Notes under the pieces: generated by a model
Database searches by the model: none
What the model saw: the letters and a program-made list of their open reading frames with translations, nothing else
What the model was told of the DNA's origin: nothing
Position numbers and translations under genes: made by a program
Part shown: piece by piece, positions 38,435-47,586 of the stretch
How the letters are laid out: each line of letters opens with the position of its first letter
How positions within the stretch are numbered: the first letter of the stretch is position 1
NCBI GenBank assembly: GCA_902592345.1
Contig: CACJEE010000005.1
Span: forward strand, 1 to 59,485
Source: an uncultured Alphaproteobacteria bacterium
GTDB taxonomy: Bacteria > Pseudomonadota > Alphaproteobacteria > HIMB59 > GCA-002718135
Reading direction: 5' to 3'
DNA length: 59,485 bases

Positions 38435-39616
38435 TTATAGCGCACCTACTGTTACAAAAGTACCACCAGAAACTTCAAGTTCCTTAAAGGCACCGGCTGC
38501 ATCACCAAATACGTTAAATTCAACATCAGTTGCACCTTGGTAATCAATTTCATTACCAGCAGCTAACATTTGTAGACCGTAAGCTAATTGACCTGGATTG
38601 ATAACAAGACCAGGAGCATTAGATACTTTACTGATATTACTTAAGATAGATTTTCTATCAGCAGATCCACCAGCTTGAATTGCAAGAGCAATAATCGCAG
38701 CAGCGTCATAAGACTCTCCTACGTAAGGCGCACTTCCATCCATACCGTTAGCAGCTGCAAGTTCACCAAATTTAGCAGAACCTTTAGAGATTGCACCTGG
38801 CATAGAACCAAATGAACCTTCAAGATCCGCACCAATGTTATCAATAATTGATTGACCAATCATACCATCAGATAGAACAAAAGTATCAAAAGCACCAGAA
38901 TCAAGAGATGCTTCAATCATACCTTTTCCACCATCATCAATATAACCAATAACTAATAGAGCATCACCACCAGCAGATGCTAAAACACCTACTTCTGATG
39001 AATAATCTGCTTTTCCGTCTTCATGTGAAGCAGAAGCAGTAATAGTTCCACCACCTGAAGCAAAAGCAGCTTCAAATACTTCAGCTAGACCTTTACCATA
39101 GTCATTGTTTGTGTAAGTTACAGCAATACTTTCAATACCTCTTTTAAGAGCTAAGTTAGCTAAAACTTTACCACCCATTGCATCAGATGGAGCTGTTCTC
39201 CAGAACGTTCCATTATCAGCAATTTTACTTAAACCAGGTGAAGTTGCAGAAGGAGATACCATAAGCACTCCATTCGGTACAGCTACGTTAGCATTGATAG
39301 CTCCAGTTACACCAGAACAGTCAGCACCCATGATAGCAGATACACCGTCAGCAACTAGTTGTTCTGCAGCAGCCGTCGCAGCAGCAGAGTCAACACAAGT
39401 TGAGTCAGCTTCAAGTATTGTGAAAGTTTCACCACCAAGAAGGTTTCCAGAATTTGAAGCTTCTAGAAACGCCAATTTTGCTCCATCTCTCATAGCAGGA
39501 GTTAGAGATTCAATCGGACCGGTGAAACCTAAAATAATACCAACTTTAATTTCAGCTAAAGCAGCAGTCGAAATAGACGACAAACTGATAATAGCTGCAA
39601 CAAGTAATTTTTTCAT
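38435..39616 (-). CDS. livJ: ABC transporter substrate-binding protein, LivJ type
   Basis: A 393 aa periplasmic binding protein with a clear signal peptide (MKKLLVAAIISLSSISTAALA). KVGIILGFTGPIESLTP follows, the Peripla_BP_6 start that holds the ligand-binding loop. It is the expected partner of LivGFHM, to which it is convergent. A strong Shine-Dalgarno GGAGG (39621-39625) precedes the ATG, fitting the high expression of binding proteins. Ala/Gly/Ser content and GC are visibly higher than in neighbouring genes, probably from codon adaptation. The ligand is not certain. Confidence 0.9.
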   Translation of the reverse strand: MKKLLVAAIISLSSISTAALAEIKVGIILGFTGPIESLTPAMRDGAKLAFLEASNSGNLLGGETFTILEADSTCVDSAAATAAAEQLVADGVSAIMGADCSGVTGAINANVAVPNGVLMVSPSATSPGLSKIADNGTFWRTAPSDAMGGKVLANLALKRGIESIAVTYTNNDYGKGLAEVFEAAFASGGGTITASASHEDGKADYSSEVGVLASAGGDALLVIGYIDDGGKGMIEASLDSGAFDTFVLSDGMIGQSIIDNIGADLEGSFGSMPGAISKGSAKFGELAAANGMDGSAPYVGESYDAAAIIALAIQAGGSADRKSILSNISKVSNAPGLVINPGQLAYGLQMLAAGNEIDYQGATDVEFNVFGDAAGAFKELEVSGGTFVTVGAL

Positions 39617-39702
39617 ATTTCCTCCGAGAAATTATTTTTTTTATATAGATCAAATCAATTCCAAGGTACAGAAATCAATGATATTGAAATGCTAAATTTA
39701 GC

Positions 39703-39710
39703 TATAAAAT
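39703..39710 (+). promoter_or_regulatory. -10 element close to the LhgO-like gene
   Basis: TATAAAAT ends 8 bases before the ATG, separated by AGAAAAAA, the same 8 bases as between the leuA -10 and its ATG. TTGAAA at 39684 is a possible but too-close -35. A leaderless transcript is likely. Confidence 0.45.
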
Positions 39711-39718
39711 AGAAAAAA

Positions 39719-40831
39719 ATGGAAAAATTTTATACAAATACACTAGTTATTGGTGCTGGAGTTGTAGGTTTGGCTATTGCAAAAGAGATTAGTGCTAAAA
39801 ATAGAGAAACTATCATTCTTGAAAAAGAGGCAAAAATTGGTCAAATTACCAGTTCTAGAAACTCTGGAGTTATTCATGCTGGCATTTATTATCAATCTAA
39901 TAGCTTAAAATCTAAGTTTTGTGTTGAAGGCAATAAACTTCTTTATGATTATGCTAAAAAATTCAATGTTCCTTTTATTAATACAAAAAAAATTATTGTT
40001 GCCACTGATGAATCACAGATGGAAAAAATATTTGAAATAAAGAAACAGGCTACAGCAAATGGTGTTGAGGGTTTAGATATATTAAATCAAAAACAAGTTA
40101 ATCAATTAGAACCTTTGATCAAATCTTCAGGAGGTTTACACGTTCCATCTACTGGTATTATTGACCAGCATAGTTTGATGCAATCATATCTTGGAGAGTT
40201 TGAGAATAACGGCGGAATGGTATCCTATAATTCTATCGTTAAGAGAATATCAATGCATAATAAAAAATTTGAAATTGAAGTTATAGATAATGAAAAAAAT
40301 AAAACAAAAATTATTTGTGATTATCTAATAAATGCTGCAGGAATATTTGCTTCAGATATTGCTAATAATATTGATGGACTTGATAAGCAATATGTACCCA
40401 ATACTTATTTGGCTAAAGGAAATTATTTTTCCTTAAATAAAAAATTACCAATTAACCATTTAATTTACCCCGTTCCAGAAAAGATAAGTCTTGGTATCCA
40501 TTTGACTTTAGAGATAGATAAGTCAATTAAATTTGGTCCAGATGCTGAATGGGTTGATGATCCCTATGATTATTCTGTTAATGAAAATTTAAAATCAAAG
40601 TTTTGTCATTCTATAAATAAATATTTGCCTGATATTAGTGAGGAGATGTTATCTCCTTCATATGCAGGAATTCGACCAATAACGAGTAAAGAGGATAGAG
40701 TTAAACGTGATTTTATGATTAGTACTGTTGAAAATCATAAAATAGAAAATTTATTTAACTTGTATGGTATAGAGTCACCTGGATTAACATCTTCTTTGGC
40801 AATAGCTAATTATGTTACGGAAAGATTATAA
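39719..40831 (+). CDS. FAD-dependent L-2-hydroxyglutarate oxidase/dehydrogenase-like protein
   Basis: A 370 aa DAO-superfamily flavoprotein. The FAD motif VIGAGVVGLAIAKEI is at residues 11-25, then TSSRNSGVIHAGIYY, the LhgO-type substrate-side signature, and YAGIRPI with GIESPGLTSSLAIA at the C-terminus. It most likely oxidises L-2-hydroxyglutarate, though related proteins act on other 2-hydroxyacids or glycerol phosphate. It abuts gpsA with no gap, so co-transcription is expected. Confidence 0.8.
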   Translation: MEKFYTNTLVIGAGVVGLAIAKEISAKNRETIILEKEAKIGQITSSRNSGVIHAGIYYQSNSLKSKFCVEGNKLLYDYAKKFNVPFINTKKIIVATDESQMEKIFEIKKQATANGVEGLDILNQKQVNQLEPLIKSSGGLHVPSTGIIDQHSLMQSYLGEFENNGGMVSYNSIVKRISMHNKKFEIEVIDNEKNKTKIICDYLINAAGIFASDIANNIDGLDKQYVPNTYLAKGNYFSLNKKLPINHLIYPVPEKISLGIHLTLEIDKSIKFGPDAEWVDDPYDYSVNENLKSKFCHSINKYLPDISEEMLSPSYAGIRPITSKEDRVKRDFMISTVENHKIENLFNLYGIESPGLTSSLAIANYVTERL

Positions 40832-41815
40832 ATGACAATTGGTATTTTAGGTGGTGGTGTTTGGGGCAGTGCTCTGGCTAAGCTTTTTAGTGATCAAGAA
40901 GTTTTAATTTATACTAGAGATAAAAAAGTGATGAACTCTATTAATGATCATCATTTTAATCCTAAATTAAAATATGCAACATTTAATGAGAATGTCAAAG
41001 CAACGGATGATTTAGAAAGTATTACAAAAAAAAGTTTAATTTTCATTGCTCTTCCAACACAAAGTATTCGTGAAGTTTTATCAAAGTCATATTTTCAGAA
41101 TTTAAATGCTGATGTAATTATTGCGTCTAAAGGAATTGAGATTTCATCATCTTTATTTTTATCTCAATTAGTAGAAAATCTAATTAAGCCTAAATCTTTA
41201 AGTATTTTGTCAGGACCTTGCTTTTCAGATGAAGTTGCTCAAGATCTACCGACTGCAGCAACATTCGCTTCATCAAACTCATCAATTTTTGATCTCATTT
41301 CAGGCATGTTAAAGACTAAGAAATTTCGAATTTATTATTCAGAAGATGTGATAGGTTGTCAAATTGGTGGAGCTTTAAAAAATATCTATGCTATTGCTGC
41401 CGGTATTTCGGATGGATTAAATTTAGGAGAAAATGCAAGAAGTGCACTTATTACTCGTTCTTTTGTTGAGATATCAAGATTTGCGATGTTTTTTAAATCA
41501 AAACAAGAAACTATTTTTGGTTTATCAGGTTTAGGGGATTTAATGTTAACGTGTAACTCTTCTAAATCAAGAAATACTAATTTTGGGATTAAAATTGCAA
41601 ATATAAAACATAAAAATTTTGAGAAAGAACTTGATCAAAATGCTATTACAGAGGGATATTATACTGCAAAAGCAGCTATAAAAATTGCTTCAGAAAATAA
41701 TATTGAAATGCCAATCTTAGAGTCTGTTTTTAATATTCTCTATAATGAATTTGATATAGAAGAGGAAATTAAAAAACTAATGTCAAGACCTCTAACGATT
41801 GAAAAAATTAATTAA
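40832..41815 (+). CDS. gpsA: Glycerol-3-phosphate dehydrogenase [NAD(P)+]
   Basis: Makes sn-glycerol 3-phosphate for phospholipids. The Rossmann motif GGGVWGSALAKLF starts at residue 6. ASKGIE, LSGPCFSDEVA, and the catalytic-lysine region GGALKNIYAIAAGISDGL with GLSGLGDLMLTC are all present. At 327 aa it is standard. It begins on the base after the upstream oxidase stop and is followed by deoC after three bases. Confidence 0.95.
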   Translation: MTIGILGGGVWGSALAKLFSDQEVLIYTRDKKVMNSINDHHFNPKLKYATFNENVKATDDLESITKKSLIFIALPTQSIREVLSKSYFQNLNADVIIASKGIEISSSLFLSQLVENLIKPKSLSILSGPCFSDEVAQDLPTAATFASSNSSIFDLISGMLKTKKFRIYYSEDVIGCQIGGALKNIYAIAAGISDGLNLGENARSALITRSFVEISRFAMFFKSKQETIFGLSGLGDLMLTCNSSKSRNTNFGIKIANIKHKNFEKELDQNAITEGYYTAKAAIKIASENNIEMPILESVFNILYNEFDIEEEIKKLMSRPLTIEKIN

Positions 41816-41818
41816 TAA

Positions 41819-42745
41819 ATGAACTTAGACACTGATCTAGTAAGCAATATTCGTATTAATCTTAGTGCAATAGAAAGAAGAACGTCTACTCTCACAAAAA
41901 GACGCTCCGTTAAAAAAGATTATCAAGCGGCATGGCTACTAAAAGCAATTTCTCTTATTGATTTAACAACTTTAAGCGGTGATGATACAGCTGGAAAAGT
42001 AGAACGCTTATGTGAAAAAGCAAAACGACCAATCTCTCTTGATTTGCATGATAAATTAGGCCTAACACAAGGAGAGATCAAAGTTGGCGCAGTATGTGTT
42101 TATCATCATTTAATTAAAGAGGCTAAAAAAAATCTTCCAAATAATATTCCTGTTGCAGCTGTATCAACTGGTTTTCCTGCTGGATTATCATCTTTCAAAA
42201 CAAGAAAACAAGAGATTACAGAGTCGATTAAAAATGGCGCTGATGAAATAGATATTGTTATTAATAGAGGTTTTGTTTTGCAAAATAATTGGAAAAAATT
42301 ATATGAAGAAGTTCGAGATTTTAAAAAAGCAGCAAAGACTAAGCACATAAAAGCAATATTAGGTGTTGGTGATTTAGAGACCTTAAGAAATGTTGCCAAA
42401 GCATCGATGGTTTGTATGATGGCAGGTGCAGATTTTATTAAAACTTCTACTGGGAAAGAATCTATCAATGCTAATCTAAATAATAGTTTAGTTATGCTTC
42501 GAATGATCAGACATTTTTATCAAATGACAGGTAAAAAAATTGGGTTTAAGCCAGCTGGAGGTATTTCTACAGCAAAAACAGTTATTGAGTTTTTAATTCT
42601 TGTGATGGAGGAACTTGGGCATGAATGGATAAATCCAAAATATCTTCGAATTGGCGCCTCCAGTCTTCTCATAGATATTGAGAGACAACTCTATCACTTT
42701 GCATTAGGAAGATATGCAAATAAAGAAAAGTTAGCAATTGGATAA
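41819..42745 (+). CDS. deoC: Deoxyribose-phosphate aldolase
   Basis: Class I aldolase splitting 2-deoxyribose 5-phosphate into acetaldehyde and glyceraldehyde 3-phosphate. LIDLTTLSGDDT at the N-terminus, EIDIVINRG, ADFIKTSTGK with the Schiff-base lysine, and GFKPAGGIST with the second lysine are visible. The 308 aa length and N-terminal extension (about 45 residues) are of the longer DeoC group. The TAATG overlap with the aldehyde dehydrogenase suggests that acetaldehyde is passed on directly. Confidence 0.93.
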   Translation: MNLDTDLVSNIRINLSAIERRTSTLTKRRSVKKDYQAAWLLKAISLIDLTTLSGDDTAGKVERLCEKAKRPISLDLHDKLGLTQGEIKVGAVCVYHHLIKEAKKNLPNNIPVAAVSTGFPAGLSSFKTRKQEITESIKNGADEIDIVINRGFVLQNNWKKLYEEVRDFKKAAKTKHIKAILGVGDLETLRNVAKASMVCMMAGADFIKTSTGKESINANLNNSLVMLRMIRHFYQMTGKKIGFKPAGGISTAKTVIEFLILVMEELGHEWINPKYLRIGASSLLIDIERQLYHFALGRYANKEKLAIG

Positions 42746-45105
42746 TGAGTAAAATTATACAAAACTTTAAAAATATTTCTTATGGTCCAGCACCAGAGGA
42801 CAGTAAAGATGTTATGTCCTGGATCAATTCGCTGAATAATCCTAATCATTTATTTATAAATGGAGTTTGGGTAAAATCTAAATCATCTAAAAAAATACAA
42901 GTTATTAATCCGGCTTCTAATAAAAAACTTACAACACTTTCCATATCTAATAACAATGATGTTAATGCGGCCGTAGGAGCAGCAAAAAAAGCATTTAATT
43001 CTTGGTCTAAAACTTCCTCTGATATGAGGGCAAAATATCTTTATGCATTAGCAAGATTAATTCAAAAACATTCTAGGTTTTTATCTGTCTTAGAGACGAT
43101 TGATAATGGAAAACCGATAAGGGAAACAAGAGATATAGATATCCCATTAGTAGCAAGGCACTTTTATTATCATGCTGGATGGGCAAAAAAAATTGATACA
43201 AAAATAAATAAACCAATTGGTGTTGTTGGTCAGATAATTCCTTGGAATTTTCCTTTGTTAATGCTGGCATGGAAAATTGCTCCAGCAATTGCCGCAGGAA
43301 ACACTGTTGTTTTAAAGCCTGCAGAATTTACATCTTTAACGGCGCTTTATTTTGCTGAATTATGTGAAAAGGCAAGAATTCCAAAAGGTGTAATTAATAT
43401 TATTACTGGTGATGGTAGCACGGGAGAACTTCTTACTGCACATCCGGATATAAAAAAGATTGCTTTTACAGGATCAACAGAAGTTGGAAAAAAAATAATT
43501 CAATCTACTGCTAAACATGAAAAAAAACTAACAATGGAGTTAGGAGGCAAATCACCTTTTATAGTATTTGAAGATGCTGATCTTGATAGTGCTGTTGAAG
43601 GAGTAGTTGATGCCATATGGTTTAACCAAGGTCAGGTTTGTTGTGCAGGTTCTCGCTTGTTGATTCAAGAAAGTGTAGAAAAATTATTTATTAAAAAATT
43701 AAAAGCACGTATGGAAAAACTACGTGTAGGAAATCCACTCGATAAATCTATTGATATTGGTGCTATTGTTGCACCGGTGCAATTAAAAAAAATACAATCA
43801 ATAGTAAAAAAAGGAGAAAAAGAAGGCTCTAAATTATGGCAACCTAGTTGGGCCTGTCCGACTGAGGGCCTATTTTATCCTCCTTCTATTTTTACCAATG
43901 TTTCGCCGTCTTCATTTATTGCGCAAGTAGAGATTTTTGGACCTGTCTTATCAGTGCTTAGTTTTAGAACACCTAGTGAAGCAGCAACTATTGCAAACAA
44001 TACTCCGTACGGTTTAGCAGCAAGTATCTGGTCAGAAAATATTAACCTTGCTCTTGATATTGCTCCTAAAATAAAAGCTGGAGTTATATGGGTAAATTCA
44101 ACTAATTTATTTGATGCTGCTTGCGGATTTGGTGGATATAAAGAAAGTGGATTTGGAAGAGAGGGAGGTATTGAGGGAATTAGAGCATATCAAGATAATA
44201 CACTGCCTGAGGCTAGTAAAATCAATAAGAGAGTAAATAAAAATAAAATTGAACTTTCTACTATAGATACGACACCTAAATTATATATTGGCGGTAAACA
44301 AAAAAGACCTGATAGCGGTTATTCTTTTAATCAATTATCTTCTCAAAAAGAATTTATTTGTGATATTGCTAGAGCTAATAGGAAAGACGTAAGAGATACT
44401 GTAGAAGCTGCTTCAAAATCAAAGATAGGAACTTCAAGTAATTTTAATCGTTCACAAATTTTATTTTATTTAGCAGAAAATTTATCTCAACGAAAAGAAA
44501 CATTTGTTCATTTATTAATGAGTATTGTTGGTGTTAATAGAAACCAAGCCACAAAAGAATTTGAACAATCATGTGAAAGAATATTTTATTACGCTTCTAT
44601 GGCGGATAAATTTGAAGGAAACATTCATAACCCTCCAATGAGAGGTTTAACTTTAGCAGTAAAAGAGCCAATAGGTATTATGGCAAGTATTATGAGTAAT
44701 GACCAACCCCTTTTAAGCATATCAACTATCATATCTTCACTATTTGCTAATGGTAATTCTAGTATCATTGTGCCATCAGAAAAAACATCTTTGATAGCAA
44801 CATCTTTGTATCAAGTGTTTGAAACATCTGACATTCCCGCTGGTTCAGTTAATATATTAACAACAAAAGAAAATGAGCTAAACGAAACACTTACACAACA
44901 CGAAAATATTCACGGAATATGGGCTTTTTCTAATAATGCAAAAATTAGATCATCAATTATTCACGGGACGGTATTTAATCTTAAACGCTATTGGTGTCCA
45001 AAAAATAAGACAATAGATTGGAGCAATAATTCTGAAGAATTTTTAAATGAATTTCTTTTTGAAGGATCTCAAGTTAAAAATATATGGATTCCATATGGTG
45101 AGTAA
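42745..45105 (+). CDS. ALDH16-type two-domain aldehyde dehydrogenase
   Basis: A 786 aa protein. Residues about 35-485 are a complete aldehyde dehydrogenase: IIPWNFPLLMLAWKIAPA, FTGSTEVGKK, MELGGKSP with Glu 265, and GQVCCAGSR with nucleophile Cys 299. Residues about 505-786 repeat the fold's N-terminal part (LYIGGKQ, AVKEPIGIMASI, SEKTSLIATSLYQVF) but lack the ELGGK and Cys motifs, so this half is catalytically dead. This layout matches the ALDH16 family. With DeoC directly upstream, acetaldehyde is the likely substrate (inference). Confidence 0.87.
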   Translation: MSKIIQNFKNISYGPAPEDSKDVMSWINSLNNPNHLFINGVWVKSKSSKKIQVINPASNKKLTTLSISNNNDVNAAVGAAKKAFNSWSKTSSDMRAKYLYALARLIQKHSRFLSVLETIDNGKPIRETRDIDIPLVARHFYYHAGWAKKIDTKINKPIGVVGQIIPWNFPLLMLAWKIAPAIAAGNTVVLKPAEFTSLTALYFAELCEKARIPKGVINIITGDGSTGELLTAHPDIKKIAFTGSTEVGKKIIQSTAKHEKKLTMELGGKSPFIVFEDADLDSAVEGVVDAIWFNQGQVCCAGSRLLIQESVEKLFIKKLKARMEKLRVGNPLDKSIDIGAIVAPVQLKKIQSIVKKGEKEGSKLWQPSWACPTEGLFYPPSIFTNVSPSSFIAQVEIFGPVLSVLSFRTPSEAATIANNTPYGLAASIWSENINLALDIAPKIKAGVIWVNSTNLFDAACGFGGYKESGFGREGGIEGIRAYQDNTLPEASKINKRVNKNKIELSTIDTTPKLYIGGKQKRPDSGYSFNQLSSQKEFICDIARANRKDVRDTVEAASKSKIGTSSNFNRSQILFYLAENLSQRKETFVHLLMSIVGVNRNQATKEFEQSCERIFYYASMADKFEGNIHNPPMRGLTLAVKEPIGIMASIMSNDQPLLSISTIISSLFANGNSSIIVPSEKTSLIATSLYQVFETSDIPAGSVNILTTKENELNETLTQHENIHGIWAFSNNAKIRSSIIHGTVFNLKRYWCPKNKTIDWSNNSEEFLNEFLFEGSQVKNIWIPYGE

Positions 45106-45197
45106 AATTTATTAAATAAAAATAAATTATATAAATAAATTTTACATAATTGCTTTTTTATGATGATATAGATTTTATATAAACGAAAGAGGTAAAT

Positions 45198-45650
45198 ATG
45201 TTAATAAATGTTAATCCACTGATAAGTCCTGAAATTTTATCACTTATAAGATCTATGGGACATGGAGATAAACTTGTTTTAAGTGATGCAAACTTCCCAT
45301 CTTATTCGCAAGGAAATAAACTTTACCGTATGGATGGACTAAATGTTCCACAAGCTGCTGAAGCTTTACTTGAACACTTTCCATTAGATAGTTTTATTCC
45401 TCATCCTGTGCAAAGAATGGAAGTCGATGGTAAACCAGATGAAATAAATGAAGTACAAGAAGAATTAATAAATACTGTAAAAAAAGTATCTGGAGATAAT
45501 TGGGTTGTAGGTTCAATTGAGCGACAAAAATTTTATGTAGAAGCAAAAAAAACTATGGCGGTAATAACAACAAGTGAAACTCGACCATACGGATGCTTTA
45601 TTTTTACTAAAGGAGTTTTAAAACCAGATGGAACTGTCTGGATTATTTAA
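45198..45650 (+). CDS. RbsD/FucU family sugar mutarotase
   Basis: A 150 aa protein of the FucU/RbsD fold, which interconverts sugar anomers. LISPEILSLIRSMGHGDKLVLSDANFP carries the catalytic His 22 and Asp 30, and SETRPYGCFIFTKGV is the conserved C-terminal strand with the Glu/Arg/Tyr residues. It is closer to FucU than RbsD by these motifs. A good ribosome binding site (AAGAGG) precedes the ATG, and the 92-base AT-rich gap upstream is the likely promoter of the sugar operon. Confidence 0.85.
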   Translation: MLINVNPLISPEILSLIRSMGHGDKLVLSDANFPSYSQGNKLYRMDGLNVPQAAEALLEHFPLDSFIPHPVQRMEVDGKPDEINEVQEELINTVKKVSGDNWVVGSIERQKFYVEAKKTMAVITTSETRPYGCFIFTKGVLKPDGTVWII

Positions 45651-45656
45651 TTATAA

Positions 45657-46577
45657 GTGCAAAATAAATTAAAATCTGAAGAAATAGCATTAAGAATTCG
45701 AAGAAGAGTATTCGAACATTGTATTAAAAATAATGGAGCCTATCTAAGTCAAGCTTGCTCTTCTGCAGAACAACTTGCATGGTTATATAATGAAGCATTA
45801 AATATTGGTGATTCAATAATGCCATCTATTCCAGAAAGTTTTTCTGGAGTGCCAAGTATTAATAATAAAAAGTATAAAACTGGGGCTGGTTATAATGGTC
45901 CTGTTGCCAACGAATATGATAGATTTATTTTTGCACCAGCTCATTATGCTTTAGTAGCCTATGCAACACTCATAGAAGTGGGTCGTTTGGATTCAGCTGG
46001 TCTTTCAATGTTTAATAAGGATGGATCTTCAGTTGAAATTATTGGAGCAGAACATTCTCCTGGTATGGAAATGCACAACGGCACCTTAGGTATTGGATTA
46101 TCTACAGCTGCTGGAATAGCTTATGGAAGAAAACTAAATAAAGAAAAAGGTGAAACTTGTGTTTTTATGTCAGATGGTGAGTTACAGGAGGGACAAATTT
46201 GGGAGGCTCTTCAAGTAAGCGTTTATTATAAATTAGATAATCTCTGGGCTATAGTTGATGTTAATGAGCAACAGGTTGATGGAGCTATGAGCGATGTTTT
46301 AGATATTGGTAATGTACAAAAAAAAATAAATGCATTTGGAGCTAAATGTATTGAAATAGATGGTCATGACATCGACGCCATGAGACAAGCAAAAAAAGAA
46401 CAACATAAAGATCAACCTTTGATTATCCTTGCAAGAACTTGTCCATATAAAGGTATGAATTATTTAAAAAAAAGATTCCCAAGATTGCATTATGTAAGAT
46501 TTAAGTCTGAGGAAGAAAGAAGCATAATGAATATAGAAATTTCTAAAGAATTAGGAATTGAGCCAATAGAATATTAG
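45657..46577 (+). CDS. Transketolase, N-terminal (ThDP-binding) subunit
   Basis: A 306 aa protein equal to the first third of a full transketolase. It has the ThDP motif SDGELQEG (172-179) running to IVDVNEQQVDG, and active-site histidines in FAPAHYAL and EHSPGMEMHNGTLG. It cannot work without the pyrimidine domain encoded by the next gene one base away. The start is GTG at 45657, seven bases after the mutarotase stop; the next ATG is deep in the domain. Two-subunit transketolases of this kind are used in dedicated sugar pathways. Confidence 0.9.
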   Translation: MQNKLKSEEIALRIRRRVFEHCIKNNGAYLSQACSSAEQLAWLYNEALNIGDSIMPSIPESFSGVPSINNKKYKTGAGYNGPVANEYDRFIFAPAHYALVAYATLIEVGRLDSAGLSMFNKDGSSVEIIGAEHSPGMEMHNGTLGIGLSTAAGIAYGRKLNKEKGETCVFMSDGELQEGQIWEALQVSVYYKLDNLWAIVDVNEQQVDGAMSDVLDIGNVQKKINAFGAKCIEIDGHDIDAMRQAKKEQHKDQPLIILARTCPYKGMNYLKKRFPRLHYVRFKSEEERSIMNIEISKELGIEPIEY

Positions 46578-46578
46578 T

Positions 46579-47583
46579 ATGGTTGAAATCGTAAATAAAC
46601 CTTACAGCTATACTTTTAAAAACTACGCTTCTAAAAACAAAAAAATTTTATGTCTATCTGGCGATCTTACTTCTTCTTGCGAAGTAGATCAATTTAGAGA
46701 TGAATTTCCTAATCAATTTGTTTCTATGGGAATGGCTGAGCAAAATATGATGAGTTTTGCTGGGGGATTATCTATGAGCGGATATATACCTTTTATTCAT
46801 ACTTTTGGTGTATTCACTTACCGCAGACCTTATGATCAATTATTGGCATCAATTGCTTATCCACGCAGAAAAATTCGAATCATGGGTTTTCTTCCAGGAA
46901 TAACAACACCCGCTGGTATGACTCATCAAGCTATAGAAGATATTTCTGTAATGAGAACGATTCCAAATATGACTGTAATAGAAACAGGAGATGCTACAGA
47001 AGTTGAAAGTATATGTGAACAAGCAAATAATGTTGATGGACCTGTATATTGTAGAATATTAAGAGGTTCTGTTCCAAGACTATTTGATACTCCGCTCAAA
47101 TTAGGCGATATAAGAGTATTAAATTCAGGAACAGATATTTTATTAATTACTTCAGGTATTTGTACTGAAGAAGCATTAAGAGCAAGATCAGTATTAATTG
47201 ATGCAGGCATCTCAATTTTACACCTGCACGTACACACATTTAAACCTTTCAATGAAGAGAAAATATTGGATTTATTAACTAATATAAAAATAGGGGTTAT
47301 TACAATGGAAAACCATTTAGTTAATGGAGGTCTTGGTACTCTTATTGCTGAAATAATATCAAAACATGGTTTATCAAAAAAATTAATGAAACTTGGTTTA
47401 AATGACACTTTTGCTCATGGAGGATCTAAGCAATATTTAACCAAATACTACGGTTTTGATGCATACGCATTGATTAAATCTATAGAAAAATTTATAGGAC
47501 AACCATTAAATATTGAAGAAAAAGATTTAGAACAAGCAAGAATTGAAAATGTTCATTCTCTCTCTAAAGCTGAAGCACTTTAA
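46579..47583 (+). CDS. Transketolase, C-terminal (pyrimidine-binding) subunit
   Basis: A 334 aa partner of the preceding gene. The pyrimidine-domain motif MGMAEQNMMSFAGGL includes catalytic Glu 54, followed by THQAIEDISVMRTIPNM and the C-terminal regulatory domain with TMENHLVNGGLGTLIAE. Both subunits together equal one transketolase (640 aa). A one-base gap suggests equal expression. The 3-base spacing to the BtpA-like gene continues the operon. Confidence 0.9.
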   Translation: MVEIVNKPYSYTFKNYASKNKKILCLSGDLTSSCEVDQFRDEFPNQFVSMGMAEQNMMSFAGGLSMSGYIPFIHTFGVFTYRRPYDQLLASIAYPRRKIRIMGFLPGITTPAGMTHQAIEDISVMRTIPNMTVIETGDATEVESICEQANNVDGPVYCRILRGSVPRLFDTPLKLGDIRVLNSGTDILLITSGICTEEALRARSVLIDAGISILHLHVHTFKPFNEEKILDLLTNIKIGVITMENHLVNGGLGTLIAEIISKHGLSKKLMKLGLNDTFAHGGSKQYLTKYYGFDAYALIKSIEKFIGQPLNIEEKDLEQARIENVHSLSKAEAL

Positions 47584-47586
47584 ATT

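Noticed and set aside
39294-39695. Long + strand open frame opposite the livJ-like gene (133 codons)
   Set aside because: It is antisense to a well-supported binding-protein gene with biased codon use, has no recognisable domain and no ribosome binding site.
42106-42468. Minus strand open frame of 120 codons inside deoC
   Set aside because: Antisense to catalytic motifs of DeoC, no start signal and no similarity noticed.
46926-47408. Minus strand open frame of 160 codons over the transketolase C-subunit gene
   Set aside because: Shadow of a clear transketolase domain; composition is not protein-like and no motif is present.
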